Assembly (NCBI GenBank): GCA_946999025.1 | Contig: CAMQBP010000057.1 | Location: forward strand, 1-9,792 | Reading direction: 5' to 3' | DNA length: 9,792 nt | From: an uncultured Prevotella sp. | Lineage (GTDB): Bacteria; Bacteroidota; Bacteroidia; Bacteroidales; Bacteroidaceae | Part shown: in pieces, positions 1 through 7,243 of the stretch | Layout: the number at the start of each line of letters is the position of its first letter | Position numbering within the stretch: the stretch's first letter is position 1 | The notes under the pieces: model-generated | What the model was told of the DNA's origin: nothing | Databases searched by the model: none | The model's input: only the letters and a program-made list of their open reading frames with translations | Program-made: the position numbers and the translations under genes

Positions 1-2
1 CA

Positions 3-113
3 GGCGTGTCGATATTTTCTGATTATATGTTCTTCGGTGTTGCCCTGTGTGCATCAATCCTTGCTGCATGGGCGCTTAATCGATGTTTTACAAAGATGAT
101 GCTACGCAAATAA
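3..113 (+). CDS. C-terminal end of an integral membrane protein (partial)
   Basis: An open frame enters from the left edge and stops at TAA (111-113), leaving 36 codons. The peptide reads ...DYMFFGVALCASILAAWAL followed by NRCFTKMMLRK. That is one hydrophobic segment of about 17-18 residues with small and aromatic residues, then a short basic tail, as expected for the last transmembrane helix of a polytopic protein with a cytoplasmic C-terminus (positive-inside rule). The final helix of a major facilitator transporter would look like this, but too little is present to name a family. A strong hairpin 13 bases after the stop suggests the transcription unit ends here, so it is probably not cotranscribed with lplA. 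Confidence 0.6.
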   Translation, partial: GVSIFSDYMFFGVALCASILAAWALNRCFTKMMLRK

Positions 114-126
114 GATCTTAAAACAT

Positions 127-159
127 TAATCACCATTAGCGTCATATTAATGGTGATTA
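127..159. terminator. Hairpin terminator after the membrane-protein gene
   Basis: A perfect 12-bp inverted repeat (127-138 with 148-159, arm TAATCACCATTA) encloses a 9-base loop. It lies 13 bases after the stop at 113. The following T-run is weak (TATTGTG), while the opposite strand runs into TTTT after the hairpin. It may therefore terminate from both sides or mainly stabilise 3' ends. The stem is certain; termination is inferred. Confidence 0.6.
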
Positions 160-375
160 TTGTGAAAGTTTAAATCTTATTATACGAGCACATTATTTAT
201 TGATGTACTCCAATATTTGTTCGGCATGAATCTTGGTTTTAATTTCCTTTGGAGTGAAGATTTTCTAGGCAAAACCACAAATTCGCTCGATGCCAAAAAA
301 GAGCGCATGATTGTGGAGCATCAGGACGATTTCTACAAAGGTATCAACGAACGGAAAAAACTTTTATCGAATTTT
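160..375. other. Spacer before lplA, no convincing gene
   Basis: Between the hairpin and the lplA promoter I see no gene I would call. A + frame runs from TTG 217 (ATG at 226) to a stop at 466-468 inside the lplA start region, 83 codons at most. Its middle (about 280-350) has natural-looking codons, giving DAKKERMIVEHQDDFYKG, but it lacks a promoter and a recognisable family and it overlaps the start of lplA. On the - strand the frame ending at about 200 reads as a plausible C-terminus (KIFTPKEIKTKIHAEQILEYINK), but an in-frame stop cuts it off from similar sequence upstream. The stretch could be a decayed gene or plain intergenic DNA. Confidence 0.4.
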
Positions 376-408
376 CTTGAATTAATCTGCAAGAATTCAT
401 TATATTTG
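376..408 (+). promoter_or_regulatory. Bacteroidetes-type promoter for the lplA-gcv operon
   Basis: TATATTTG at 401-408 matches the Bacteroidetes -7 element TAnnTTTG exactly. About 21 bases upstream, CTTG at 376-379 is a one-mismatch version of the -33 element TTTG. Transcription would start near 413-416, which is downstream of the first in-frame ATG (410) of the lplA frame. That supports the second ATG (440) as the real start. The -7 match is seen directly; activity is inferred. Confidence 0.55.
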
Positions 409-439
409 CATGCAGATAACTTTAAACCTAAACAATCAA

Positions 440-1414
440 ATGGTCTACGTCGAAGTATCAGAACCTAACAGACTCACCAGCTTCTACCTGGCGATGGAAG
501 AATATATTGCACGACATATTGAAAGTACGGAGGATTGTTTCTTCATGTGGCAGGTGCCGCCAACGGTGATGTTTGGACGTAACCAACTCATTGACAATGA
601 AGTAAACACCGAGTATTGTCAGGAAAAAGACATCCACCTCATCAGACGAAAAAGCGGAGGTGGCTGTATCTACGTTGACGAGGGCTGCATTCTGTTCTCC
701 TGCATTACACACGACGACCATGTGAACATGGTATTCTGCCAATACATCAAGCGCGTGGTAGACATGCTTCAGGCCATGGGAGTAGATGCCCACTCGGGTG
801 GACGCAACGACATTCTCATTGGCGATAAAAAGGTGTCTGGCAACGCATTCTATCATGTTCCGGGGCGAAGCATCGTTCATGGCACTATGCTCTACGACAC
901 CAATATACAAAACATGGTGGCCAGCATTACGCCCAGCCAAGAAAAACTCATCAGCAAAGGGGTGCAGAGCATTCGCCAGCACATCGCTCTGCTCAAAGAT
1001 CACACCACGCTTTCACTCGAAGAGGTAAAACGCTTTGCACGCCAAAACCTCTGTTCATCGACAATTACCCTGACAGCCGATGACGTGAAGGGTATCGAGG
1101 AGATTGAACAAGACTACCTGTCGGACGATTTTACATACGGCAACAATCCCCGTTACTCCATCGTTCACAAAAAACGGTTCGAAGGTGTTGGCGAATTGGA
1201 GGTGCGACTTGAACTGAAAAACAATGTCATCAAAGAGGCCAACATCATGGGCGACTACTTCCTGACGGGCGACCTGGACATCGGCATTCTTAAGAAGTTG
1301 CGCCATGTGCCTTACAACGCACAGGCTATAGACGATGCCCTGCCCGACCGTTTGGACGACATCATCAGAAACCTGAAGAAGCAACAGTTGGTTGATTTGA
1401 TATTGGCTGAATGA
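440..1414 (+). CDS. lplA: Lipoate-protein ligase A
   Basis: The enzyme activates free lipoate with ATP to lipoyl-AMP and transfers it to a lysine of a lipoyl-domain protein; here the obvious acceptor is GcvH. The 324-residue protein has the expected order. The N-terminal catalytic domain carries RRKSGGG (69-75), the acidic stretch YVDEG after it, and NDILIGDKKVSGNA (123-136), whose K131 matches the lipoyl-AMP-binding lysine of the family. HGTML follows at 147-151 and SKGVQSIRQ at 172-180. The accessory C-terminal domain (about 235-324) includes the typical ANIMGDYF. The length fits the two-domain LplA class. I chose ATG 440 over the in-frame ATG 410 because a -7 promoter box ends at 408, so 410 would lie before the transcript starts. 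There is no clear Shine-Dalgarno sequence, which is normal for the phylum. Lying directly upstream of the glycine cleavage genes, it probably serves GcvH lipoylation by salvage. No lipA or lipB is in the window. Confidence 0.93.
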   Translation: MVYVEVSEPNRLTSFYLAMEEYIARHIESTEDCFFMWQVPPTVMFGRNQLIDNEVNTEYCQEKDIHLIRRKSGGGCIYVDEGCILFSCITHDDHVNMVFCQYIKRVVDMLQAMGVDAHSGGRNDILIGDKKVSGNAFYHVPGRSIVHGTMLYDTNIQNMVASITPSQEKLISKGVQSIRQHIALLKDHTTLSLEEVKRFARQNLCSSTITLTADDVKGIEEIEQDYLSDDFTYGNNPRYSIVHKKRFEGVGELEVRLELKNNVIKEANIMGDYFLTGDLDIGILKKLRHVPYNAQAIDDALPDRLDDIIRNLKKQQLVDLILAE

Positions 1415-1465
1415 AAACCGCCTTGCAACCATCCTGACTTGACACCAACTACAGACTACTAAAAA

Positions 1466-1519
1466 ATGAAAACAAAATACGAAAAATCTACACTTAAACA
1501 TCAAAAACATGGAAAATAA
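1466..1519 (+). other. Very short lysine-rich ORF overlapping the gcvT start (doubtful)
   Basis: ATG 1466 opens 17 codons (MKTKYEKSTLKHQKHGK) that end at TAA 1517-1519, just past the gcvT ATG at 1509, in another frame. The overlap geometry would allow translational coupling. However, the spacer (1415-1508) is very A-rich, so such a frame arises easily by chance, and no ribosome binding site marks it. No promoter motif is visible in this 94-base spacer, so gcvT is probably read from the lplA promoter. Confidence 0.15.
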
Positions 1520-2603
1520 AAAAACTTGTTTGTACGACAAACACGTGGCATTGGGTGCGCAGATGCAACCCTTTGCAGGATTTGAGATGCCCATACTGTA
1601 CTCGTCCATCATCGAAGAACATCAGGCGGTACGCCAACACTGTGGCGTTTTTGACGTATCACACATGGGCGAGGCTTACATAACAGGCGCAGATGCCGAA
1701 CGATATGTCAACCACATCTTCACCAACGATGTGGCAGGTGCGCCCATCAATCAGGTATTTTACGGCATGATGCTCTACCCTGACGGTGGAACGGTGGACG
1801 ACCTGTTGGTTTACAAGATGGGTGAAAACGAGTTTTTCCTCGTCTTCAACGCTGCCAACATCGATAAGGATGTGGCCTGGATGCGCGAAAACGCCGAGGG
1901 TTTTGATGTAACCATTGACCACTGCTCTGACTATTATGGACAGCTGGCCGTGCAAGGTCCTGAGGCAGAAGCTGTGATGAAAGAGGTGTTGCACCTTGAT
2001 TGCACGGATCTGCAGTTTTATACAGCGAAGACAGTAGACGTTGATGGCGAGAATGTCATCATCAGTCGCACGGGTTACACGGGCGAAGACGGATTTGAAA
2101 TCTACGGCTCTCACGCGTACATTATTAATACATGGGATGCCTTGATGGCAAGCAAGCGGTGCGTTCCCTGTGGCCTTGGCTGTCGCGACACCCTGCGCTT
2201 CGAAGTGGGATTGCCGCTTTACGGCAATGAACTTTCTGCTGAGATTTCGCCTGTCATGGCTGGTTTGAGCATGTTCTGCAAACTGGATAAGGAAGAATTC
2301 ATCGGCAAAGAGGCCATTGTGAAGCAGAAAGAAGAAGGCGTCAAACAAAGAGTAATCGGTCTGGAGCTGCAAGAAAAGGCCATCCCTCGTCATGGCTATG
2401 CCGTTCTGAGGGATGGAAAACAGGTCGGAGTGATAACCACTGGCTACCATGCCATCAGCGTGGATAAGAGTGTGGCCTTCGCTCTGGTGAACAAGGAAGA
2501 TGCAAAATTAGGTACTGAACTGGAAATCCAGATTCGCAAAAAGACATTTAAGTGTGTGGTCGTGAAGAAGAGATTCTACGACAAACATTATAAGAAAGAC
2601 TAA
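1509..2603 (+). CDS. gcvT: Glycine cleavage system T protein (aminomethyltransferase)
   Basis: GcvT takes the aminomethyl group held on the lipoyl arm of GcvH, passes the one-carbon unit to tetrahydrofolate as 5,10-methylene-THF, and releases ammonia, leaving dihydrolipoyl-GcvH. The protein is 364 residues, the usual length. Family signatures in order are FAGFEMPILY (22-31), the FDVSHMGE block (48-55), GGTVDDLLVY (93-102) with the Asp pair 97-98 that contains the catalytic aspartate of the family, the folate-domain motif SRTGYTGEDGFEIY (186-199), GCRDTLRFEVGLPLYGNEL (224-242), and the C-terminal barrel from about 280. The tail ends in a basic KKRFYDKHYKKD. It starts 94 bases after lplA and is followed by a 165-base spacer, so it is less tightly packed than the genes downstream. 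Confidence 0.96.
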   Translation: MENKKTCLYDKHVALGAQMQPFAGFEMPILYSSIIEEHQAVRQHCGVFDVSHMGEAYITGADAERYVNHIFTNDVAGAPINQVFYGMMLYPDGGTVDDLLVYKMGENEFFLVFNAANIDKDVAWMRENAEGFDVTIDHCSDYYGQLAVQGPEAEAVMKEVLHLDCTDLQFYTAKTVDVDGENVIISRTGYTGEDGFEIYGSHAYIINTWDALMASKRCVPCGLGCRDTLRFEVGLPLYGNELSAEISPVMAGLSMFCKLDKEEFIGKEAIVKQKEEGVKQRVIGLELQEKAIPRHGYAVLRDGKQVGVITTGYHAISVDKSVAFALVNKEDAKLGTELEIQIRKKTFKCVVVKKRFYDKHYKKD

Positions 2604-2604
2604 C

Positions 2605-2696
2605 TTGACTGTGGGTTTCTCCCAACGGTGTTTTCCATCTACAAGTCAAACGCGAAGAGCATGGAAGCCAGTCACCGTTTCCCAAATAGCTTTTTT
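2605..2696 (+). other. Structured spacer between gcvT and gcvH, possible RNA element
   Basis: The 165 bases between gcvT and gcvH (2604-2768) hold no gene and no TAnnTTTG promoter, but several inverted repeats. AACGGTG (2624-2630) pairs with CACCGTT (2673-2679), and inside it TTCCAT (2633-2638) pairs with ATGGAA (2661-2666), making one long interrupted stem. A competing pairing is TTGACT (2605-2610) with AGTCAA (2644-2649), which interleaves with the first. A T6 run follows at 2691-2696, 11 bases after the stem, too far for a standard terminator. From about 2730 to gcvH the DNA is A/T-rich leader. The element could be an mRNA processing or stability structure or an attenuator, or chance pairing; I do not recognise a known RNA family. 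Confidence 0.35.
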
Positions 2697-2768
2697 CAAC
2701 GATGAGGGAATGAACGGAGAACACAGTTAAGCAACTATCAAGTATAACATTAATTAATATAACATATT

Positions 2769-3149
2769 ATGGCAAAAGTGATTGAAGGACTCTATTACAG
2801 TGAGTCACATGAGTTTGTAAAAGTAGAAGGCAACATCGCCAGCATCGGTATTACCGATTATGCACAACAGGCATTAGGCAACATCGTTTATGTGGACCTA
2901 CCCGACGTTGACGATGAGATAGAAGCAGGTGACGATTTTGGTGCTGTTGAGAGCGTCAAGGCTGCCAGTGACCTCAGTACTCCCGTAAGTGGAAAGGTCG
3001 TAGAGGTGAATGAGGCTTTGGAAGACACACCTGAGTTGATTAACAAAGATGCTTTCGGTGCATGGATTATCAAGGTAGAACTGTCGGATACCAGCGAGCT
3101 GGACAACCTGATGGATGCCAAGAAGTACGAAGAATTCTGTAACAAATAA
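2769..3149 (+). CDS. gcvH: Glycine cleavage system H protein (lipoyl carrier)
   Basis: GcvH is the mobile lipoyl carrier that shuttles the aminomethyl intermediate between the P, T and L proteins. The 126-residue protein has the H-protein fold signature throughout: SHEFVKVEGNIASIGITDYA (13-32), LGNIVYVDLP (36-45), and the lipoylation site ESVKAASD (61-68) with the acceptor lysine at K64, followed by TPVSGKVVEVN (71-81) and INKDAFGAWIIKV (91-103). The length is normal for the family. The start is the ATG at 2769 in an A/T-rich leader without a Shine-Dalgarno sequence; no other ATG would preserve the SHEF strand. Only 5 bases separate it from gcvPA, so they are surely cotranscribed. The upstream lplA encodes the likely enzyme that lipoylates K64. 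Confidence 0.97.
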   Translation: MAKVIEGLYYSESHEFVKVEGNIASIGITDYAQQALGNIVYVDLPDVDDEIEAGDDFGAVESVKAASDLSTPVSGKVVEVNEALEDTPELINKDAFGAWIIKVELSDTSELDNLMDAKKYEEFCNK

Positions 3150-3154
3150 ATACA

Positions 3155-4471
3155 ATGACTTACAAGTTTTTTCCACATACGGAAGAGGATGTAGCTCAGA
3201 TGTTGGAGAAGATTAGCGTCAAGTCGCTCGATGATCTTTATCAAGAGATTCCGGAAGAAGTGCGGTTCAAGGGAGAATACAAGCTGCCGGAAGCAAAGAG
3301 CGAACTTGAGATTCGTCAGTTCTTCAATGAGCTGGGGGCCAAAAACAAGCAACTGACCTGCTTTGCCGGCGCTGGCGTGTACGACCGATACTTCCCTTCA
3401 GCAATCCCTTATCTGGTAGAACGTTCTGAATTTCTGACCAGTTACACACCTTATCAAGCCGAGATTTCACAAGGCACTCTGCATTACATCTTCGAGTTTC
3501 AAAGTATGATGGCCGAACTCACCGGTATGGAAGTGTCTAATGCCTCCATGTACGATGGTGCTACAGCCACAGCCGAGGCTGTCTTGATGGCTAAGGCCAA
3601 TAACAAGAAAGCCAACAGAGTGTTAATTTCTGAGACGGTGGACCCAAAAATCCTGGCCGTTGTCAAGACTTATGCTCACTATCAGAACATAGAAATTGAC
3701 CTGATTCCGCAGAAAGAGGGTGTCACCGACCAACAACAACTGCAACAGAAGCTGTCAGAAGGCGGCGTGGCAGGCGTGGTGGTTCAGTATCCCAACTACT
3801 ATGGCATCGTAGAAGATTACACTGGCGTGGCCGACCTGTGTCATGAGCAGAAAGCATTGTTCATCATGAACAGCAATCCGGCAGACCTCGCTTTGTTGAA
3901 GACGCCTGCTGAATTAGGAGCAGACATCGCCGTTGGCGAAGGTCAATCATTGGGCATCCCGATGAGTTGGGGCGGTCCCTATGTAGGCTATATGTGCTGT
4001 ACCACGAAAATGATGCGTAAGATGCCGGGACGAATCGTCGGTAAGACCGTCGATGAGGATGGCCAACGCGTGTTTGTATTGACCCTTCAGGCCCGCGAAC
4101 AACACATCAGAAGAGAGAAAGCCACATCGAACATCTGTTCCAATCAGTCGCTCATGGCGCTTTGGGTGACCATTTACCTGTCACTGATGGGCAAGGAAGG
4201 TCTGAAAGAAGTAGCCCAACTGTCGTACGATGGCGCACACTATCTGTGCGAACAACTGGTGAAGACAGGCCATTTCTCATTGGCTTTCGACCAGCCTTTC
4301 TTCAATGAATTCTGCGTTCGGTATGATGGTGACATCAAACAACTGCAACAACGACTGATAGACAACGGCATCTTCGGAGGCATACAGGTTGGAGACGACC
4401 TGCTCATGCTGGCTGTTACCGAGAAGAGAACCAAGGATGAAATAGACAAACTAATAGAACTTGTATCATGA
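3155..4471 (+). CDS. gcvPA: Glycine decarboxylase subunit 1 (P protein, N-terminal half)
   Basis: This is the first of two subunits forming the PLP-dependent glycine decarboxylase, which releases CO2 from glycine and loads the aminomethyl group on lipoyl-GcvH. The subunit is 438 residues, normal for split P proteins, and aligns by motif to the N-terminal half of full-length GcvP: FAGAGVYDRYFP (70-81), SEFLTSYTPYQAEISQGTL (91-109), NASMYDGATA (129-138), GEGQSLGIPMSWGGPYVGY (261-279) and REQHIRREKATSNICSNQS (314-332). It carries no PLP lysine; that is on GcvPB. Its stop overlaps the gcvPB start as ATGA (4468-4471), which favours translational coupling and equal amounts of both subunits in the alpha2-beta2 enzyme. 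Confidence 0.96.
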   Translation: MTYKFFPHTEEDVAQMLEKISVKSLDDLYQEIPEEVRFKGEYKLPEAKSELEIRQFFNELGAKNKQLTCFAGAGVYDRYFPSAIPYLVERSEFLTSYTPYQAEISQGTLHYIFEFQSMMAELTGMEVSNASMYDGATATAEAVLMAKANNKKANRVLISETVDPKILAVVKTYAHYQNIEIDLIPQKEGVTDQQQLQQKLSEGGVAGVVVQYPNYYGIVEDYTGVADLCHEQKALFIMNSNPADLALLKTPAELGADIAVGEGQSLGIPMSWGGPYVGYMCCTTKMMRKMPGRIVGKTVDEDGQRVFVLTLQAREQHIRREKATSNICSNQSLMALWVTIYLSLMGKEGLKEVAQLSYDGAHYLCEQLVKTGHFSLAFDQPFFNEFCVRYDGDIKQLQQRLIDNGIFGGIQVGDDLLMLAVTEKRTKDEIDKLIELVS

Positions 4472-5910
4472 ATCATAAACTATATAGCAATCTGATATTT
4501 GAGTTGTCGCATCCGGGACGACGTGGGTACAGTCTGCCCAAGAATCAATTTGGCCACCATGAAATACCCGCCGAACTGAAAAGGACAACCGATGCCGAGC
4601 TTCCGGAGTGTGATGAAATGACAGTGGTGCGCCATTACACCAATCACAGTGGAAACAATTTCGGCGTTGACAATGGTTTTTATCCTTTGGGATCGTGTAC
4701 GATGAAATACAATCCGCCCATCAACGAGGAGATTGCCGCACACCCAGCTTTCGCCAATCTGCACCCCCTTCAACCGGCTGAGACGGTGAAAGGTGCCGAG
4801 GAAGTGTATGAGAACCTGCAACAGTCATTATCTGAACTGACAGGTTTGTCACGCTTCACCTTGAATCCTTGTGCCGGTGCACATGGCGAGTTGACCGGAT
4901 TGATGATCATCAAGGCCTATCATGAGAGTCGTAACGACCATCAGAGAACCAAGGTCATCGTACCCGACTCGGCTCATGGCACCAACCCTGCTTCGGCCGC
5001 CGTATGCGGATTGAATGTGGTAGAGGTGAAGAGTACACCTGATGGACTGGTAGATGTTGAGCACCTCAAGACCCTTTTGGGTGACGACATCGCCGGCATG
5101 ATGATGACAAACCCCAACACACTTGGTCTATTCGAGGTGCATATCCCCGAGATTACCAAACTCATCCACGACTGTGGTGGTTTGATGTATTACGACGGAG
5201 CGAACCTCAATCCGCTCTTGGGCGAATGTAGACCAGGCGACATGGGCTTCGATGTGATGCACATCAACCTGCACAAAACCTTCTCTACGCCCCATGGTGG
5301 AGGTGGACCAGGGTCGGGTCCGGTTGGCGTTTGCGAGAAATTGGTGGAATTTCTACCCACCAACAACTGCAAAGCGAAAGGCCATACTGGCACAGCCATC
5401 ACCATACATCCTTATCATGGACATTTTGCAACCTACCTGAGAGCCTATACTTACATTCTCTCTCTGGGCAGGGAAAACGTGAAGAAGGTAGGTCCATACG
5501 CGACGCTGAATGCCAACTACATCATGAATAGCTTGAAAGATGTGTACGAACTGCCTATAGACAAGGTCTGCAAGCACGAGTTTGTTTTCGATGGATTGAA
5601 AGATAAGAGCACGGGAGTCACCACGATGGACGTTGCCAAACGCCTGTTAGATTACGGTTTCCACGCTCCCACCATCTATTTCCCACTGCTTTTCCACGAA
5701 GCTATGATGATAGAGCCAACCGAAAGCGAAAGCAAAGACACCATTGATGGTTTCATTGATGTGATGCGCAAGATAGCAGAGGAAGCGAAGACCAACCCTG
5801 ATATCGTTAAGGGCGCACCACACGAAACGCCTGTCAAGCGTGTGAATGATGTGGAAGCAGCTAAACATCCGATACTCACCTATCAACAGCTCATCCATGA
5901 CAACAACTGA
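4468..5910 (+). CDS. gcvPB: Glycine decarboxylase subunit 2 (PLP-binding P protein half)
   Basis: This is the PLP-carrying subunit of the split glycine decarboxylase. The 480-residue protein shows FYPLGSCTMKYNP (71-83), CAGAHGELTGL (135-145), PDSAHGTNPASA (166-177), a likely PLP-ring aspartate in YYDGANLNPLLG (D243), and the Schiff-base motif HKTFSTPHGGGGPGSGP (269-285) with the PLP lysine at K270. The length matches the stand-alone subunit 2 family. The start at ATG 4468 overlaps the gcvPA stop by 4 bases, and the 3' end overlaps lpdA by 14 bases, so the three genes are almost certainly one translational block. Confidence 0.97.
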   Translation: MNHKLYSNLIFELSHPGRRGYSLPKNQFGHHEIPAELKRTTDAELPECDEMTVVRHYTNHSGNNFGVDNGFYPLGSCTMKYNPPINEEIAAHPAFANLHPLQPAETVKGAEEVYENLQQSLSELTGLSRFTLNPCAGAHGELTGLMIIKAYHESRNDHQRTKVIVPDSAHGTNPASAAVCGLNVVEVKSTPDGLVDVEHLKTLLGDDIAGMMMTNPNTLGLFEVHIPEITKLIHDCGGLMYYDGANLNPLLGECRPGDMGFDVMHINLHKTFSTPHGGGGPGSGPVGVCEKLVEFLPTNNCKAKGHTGTAITIHPYHGHFATYLRAYTYILSLGRENVKKVGPYATLNANYIMNSLKDVYELPIDKVCKHEFVFDGLKDKSTGVTTMDVAKRLLDYGFHAPTIYFPLLFHEAMMIEPTESESKDTIDGFIDVMRKIAEEAKTNPDIVKGAPHETPVKRVNDVEAAKHPILTYQQLIHDNN

Positions 5911-7201
5911 TCTCATCATCATCGGCAGTGGCCCCGGAGGTTACCGGGCTGCCGATTATGCCGCTAAGAACGGCCTCCAAGTTCTGATTTTTGAAGAACT
6001 GGAGGTCGGTGGCACATGTCTCAACAGTGGTTGCATACCGACAAAATGTTTGGCGCACGATGCTTCGAAAGAGTCTATACCAGCGTTTGAGTTGGTGATG
6101 GAACGCAAGCAACAGACCATTCAGCAGCTGAGAGAGGGCGTGCAGACCCTACTATCACAGCCCAATATCACTTTGGTGCGGGGAAAAGCCGTTTTCAAGG
6201 ACAGCCATACGGTGGTTACCAACGGTGAAGAATACCAGGCAAAGCACATCATCATCGCCACTGGATCACACGCAAAGATGCCACCCATCGAGGGATTGGT
6301 GTATCAACAGGGAGGAGAATCGAATGTCATGACATCGACAGAACTGTTGAACATCGACCACGTTCCCGAAAAACTGTGCATCGTAGGCGCTGGGGTTATC
6401 GGGATGGAATTTGCTTCTGCATTCGCCAGTTTCGGCAGTCAAGTGACCGTCGTGGAGTTCATGAAAGAATGTTTGCCAACGCTCGACAGCGACATTGCCA
6501 AGCGTTTGCGCAAGTGCATGGAGAAGAAAGGCATTGAATTCTACCTGCAAGCTGGCGTGAAGTGCATTCATGAAGGTAAAGTGACCTTTGAGCGGAAAGA
6601 CAAAGAACAGACCGTAGAGGCCGATACCATCCTCATTGCAACAGGTCGTGCGGCCAACATGGATTCACTAAATCTGGACGCCATGGGCATTTCCTACGAC
6701 AAAAAGGGCATTTTGGTTGATGACAACATGGAAACTTCTATCAACGGTATTTATGCCATCGGCGACACAAACGGCCGCCAGATGCTTGCCCATGCTGCAA
6801 CTTTCCAAGGCTTCAGAGCCGTGAACCACATCCTTGGCAAGAGCGACAACATTCGTTTCGACATCATGCCTGCTGCCGTGTTCACCCATCCGGAGGCTGC
6901 TTCAGTGGGCAAGACCGAAGACGCATGTAAGGCCGAAGAACTAAATTATACGGTTCGAAAAGGCTACTACCGCGCCAATGGCCGTGCCCTGTCGATGGAA
7001 GAACCAGAAGGTATGGCGAAACTGATTGTTGACGAACAGAACAAAATCATTGGTTGCCACATCTACGGTGCCCATGCCGCTGAATTGGTGCAAGAGATTT
7101 CGGCACTGATGAACATGGACATCACGATTGACCGACTGAAGGACATCATCCACACCCACCCCACTTTGGGTGAGATTTTACAGGACATGGCCATCGGTTA
7201 G
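5897..7201 (+). CDS. lpdA: Dihydrolipoyl dehydrogenase (glycine cleavage L protein)
   Basis: LpdA is an FAD flavoprotein that reoxidises dihydrolipoyl-GcvH and passes electrons to NAD+. The 434 residues show the FAD fold IIIGSGPGGYRAA (7-19), the redox disulfide GGTCLNSGCIPTK (38-50, C41 and C46), the NAD fold IVGAGVIGMEFASAFASFG (162-180), the second FAD motif GIYAIGD (284-290), and the C-terminal active-site pair in HTHPTLGE (H421, E426). It is slightly shorter than the usual 450-475 residues and has no N-terminal lipoyl domain, unlike some clostridial GCS-linked versions. I start it at ATG 5897 (MTTTDLIIIG) rather than ATG 5846, because the extra 17 residues do not resemble the family and would overlap gcvPB by 65 bases. 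No 2-oxoacid dehydrogenase genes are adjacent, so it looks dedicated to glycine cleavage. Confidence 0.94.
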   Translation: MTTTDLIIIGSGPGGYRAADYAAKNGLQVLIFEELEVGGTCLNSGCIPTKCLAHDASKESIPAFELVMERKQQTIQQLREGVQTLLSQPNITLVRGKAVFKDSHTVVTNGEEYQAKHIIIATGSHAKMPPIEGLVYQQGGESNVMTSTELLNIDHVPEKLCIVGAGVIGMEFASAFASFGSQVTVVEFMKECLPTLDSDIAKRLRKCMEKKGIEFYLQAGVKCIHEGKVTFERKDKEQTVEADTILIATGRAANMDSLNLDAMGISYDKKGILVDDNMETSINGIYAIGDTNGRQMLAHAATFQGFRAVNHILGKSDNIRFDIMPAAVFTHPEAASVGKTEDACKAEELNYTVRKGYYRANGRALSMEEPEGMAKLIVDEQNKIIGCHIYGAHAAELVQEISALMNMDITIDRLKDIIHTHPTLGEILQDMAIG

Positions 7202-7243
7202 GAAGGATGCGGCAGCCTTCAAGAGCCCATCAATCCAACAATA

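Noticed and set aside
336..343. TACCTTTG on the - strand, a perfect -7 box
   Set aside because: No TTTG lies at the required distance (about 364 on this strand shows only A/T-rich sequence), and there is no convincing gene downstream on the - strand.
1415..1508. Possible glycine riboswitch in front of gcvT
   Set aside because: The 94-base spacer is too short and too A-rich, and I cannot find the paired aptamer core expected of that class. The gcvT-gcvH spacer also does not resemble it.
1659..2450. 263-codon open frame on the - strand inside gcvT
   Set aside because: It lies entirely within a certain gcvT gene, has no family-like motifs, and is explained by codon bias mirrored on the other strand. 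The shorter - strand frames at 458-1003 and 1055-1612 are rejected for the same reason.
5846..5896. Longer N-terminus for lpdA from ATG 5846
   Set aside because: The extra 17 residues (MMWKQLNIRYSPINSSS) are gcvPB codons in another frame and precede the normal FAD-fold start of the family.
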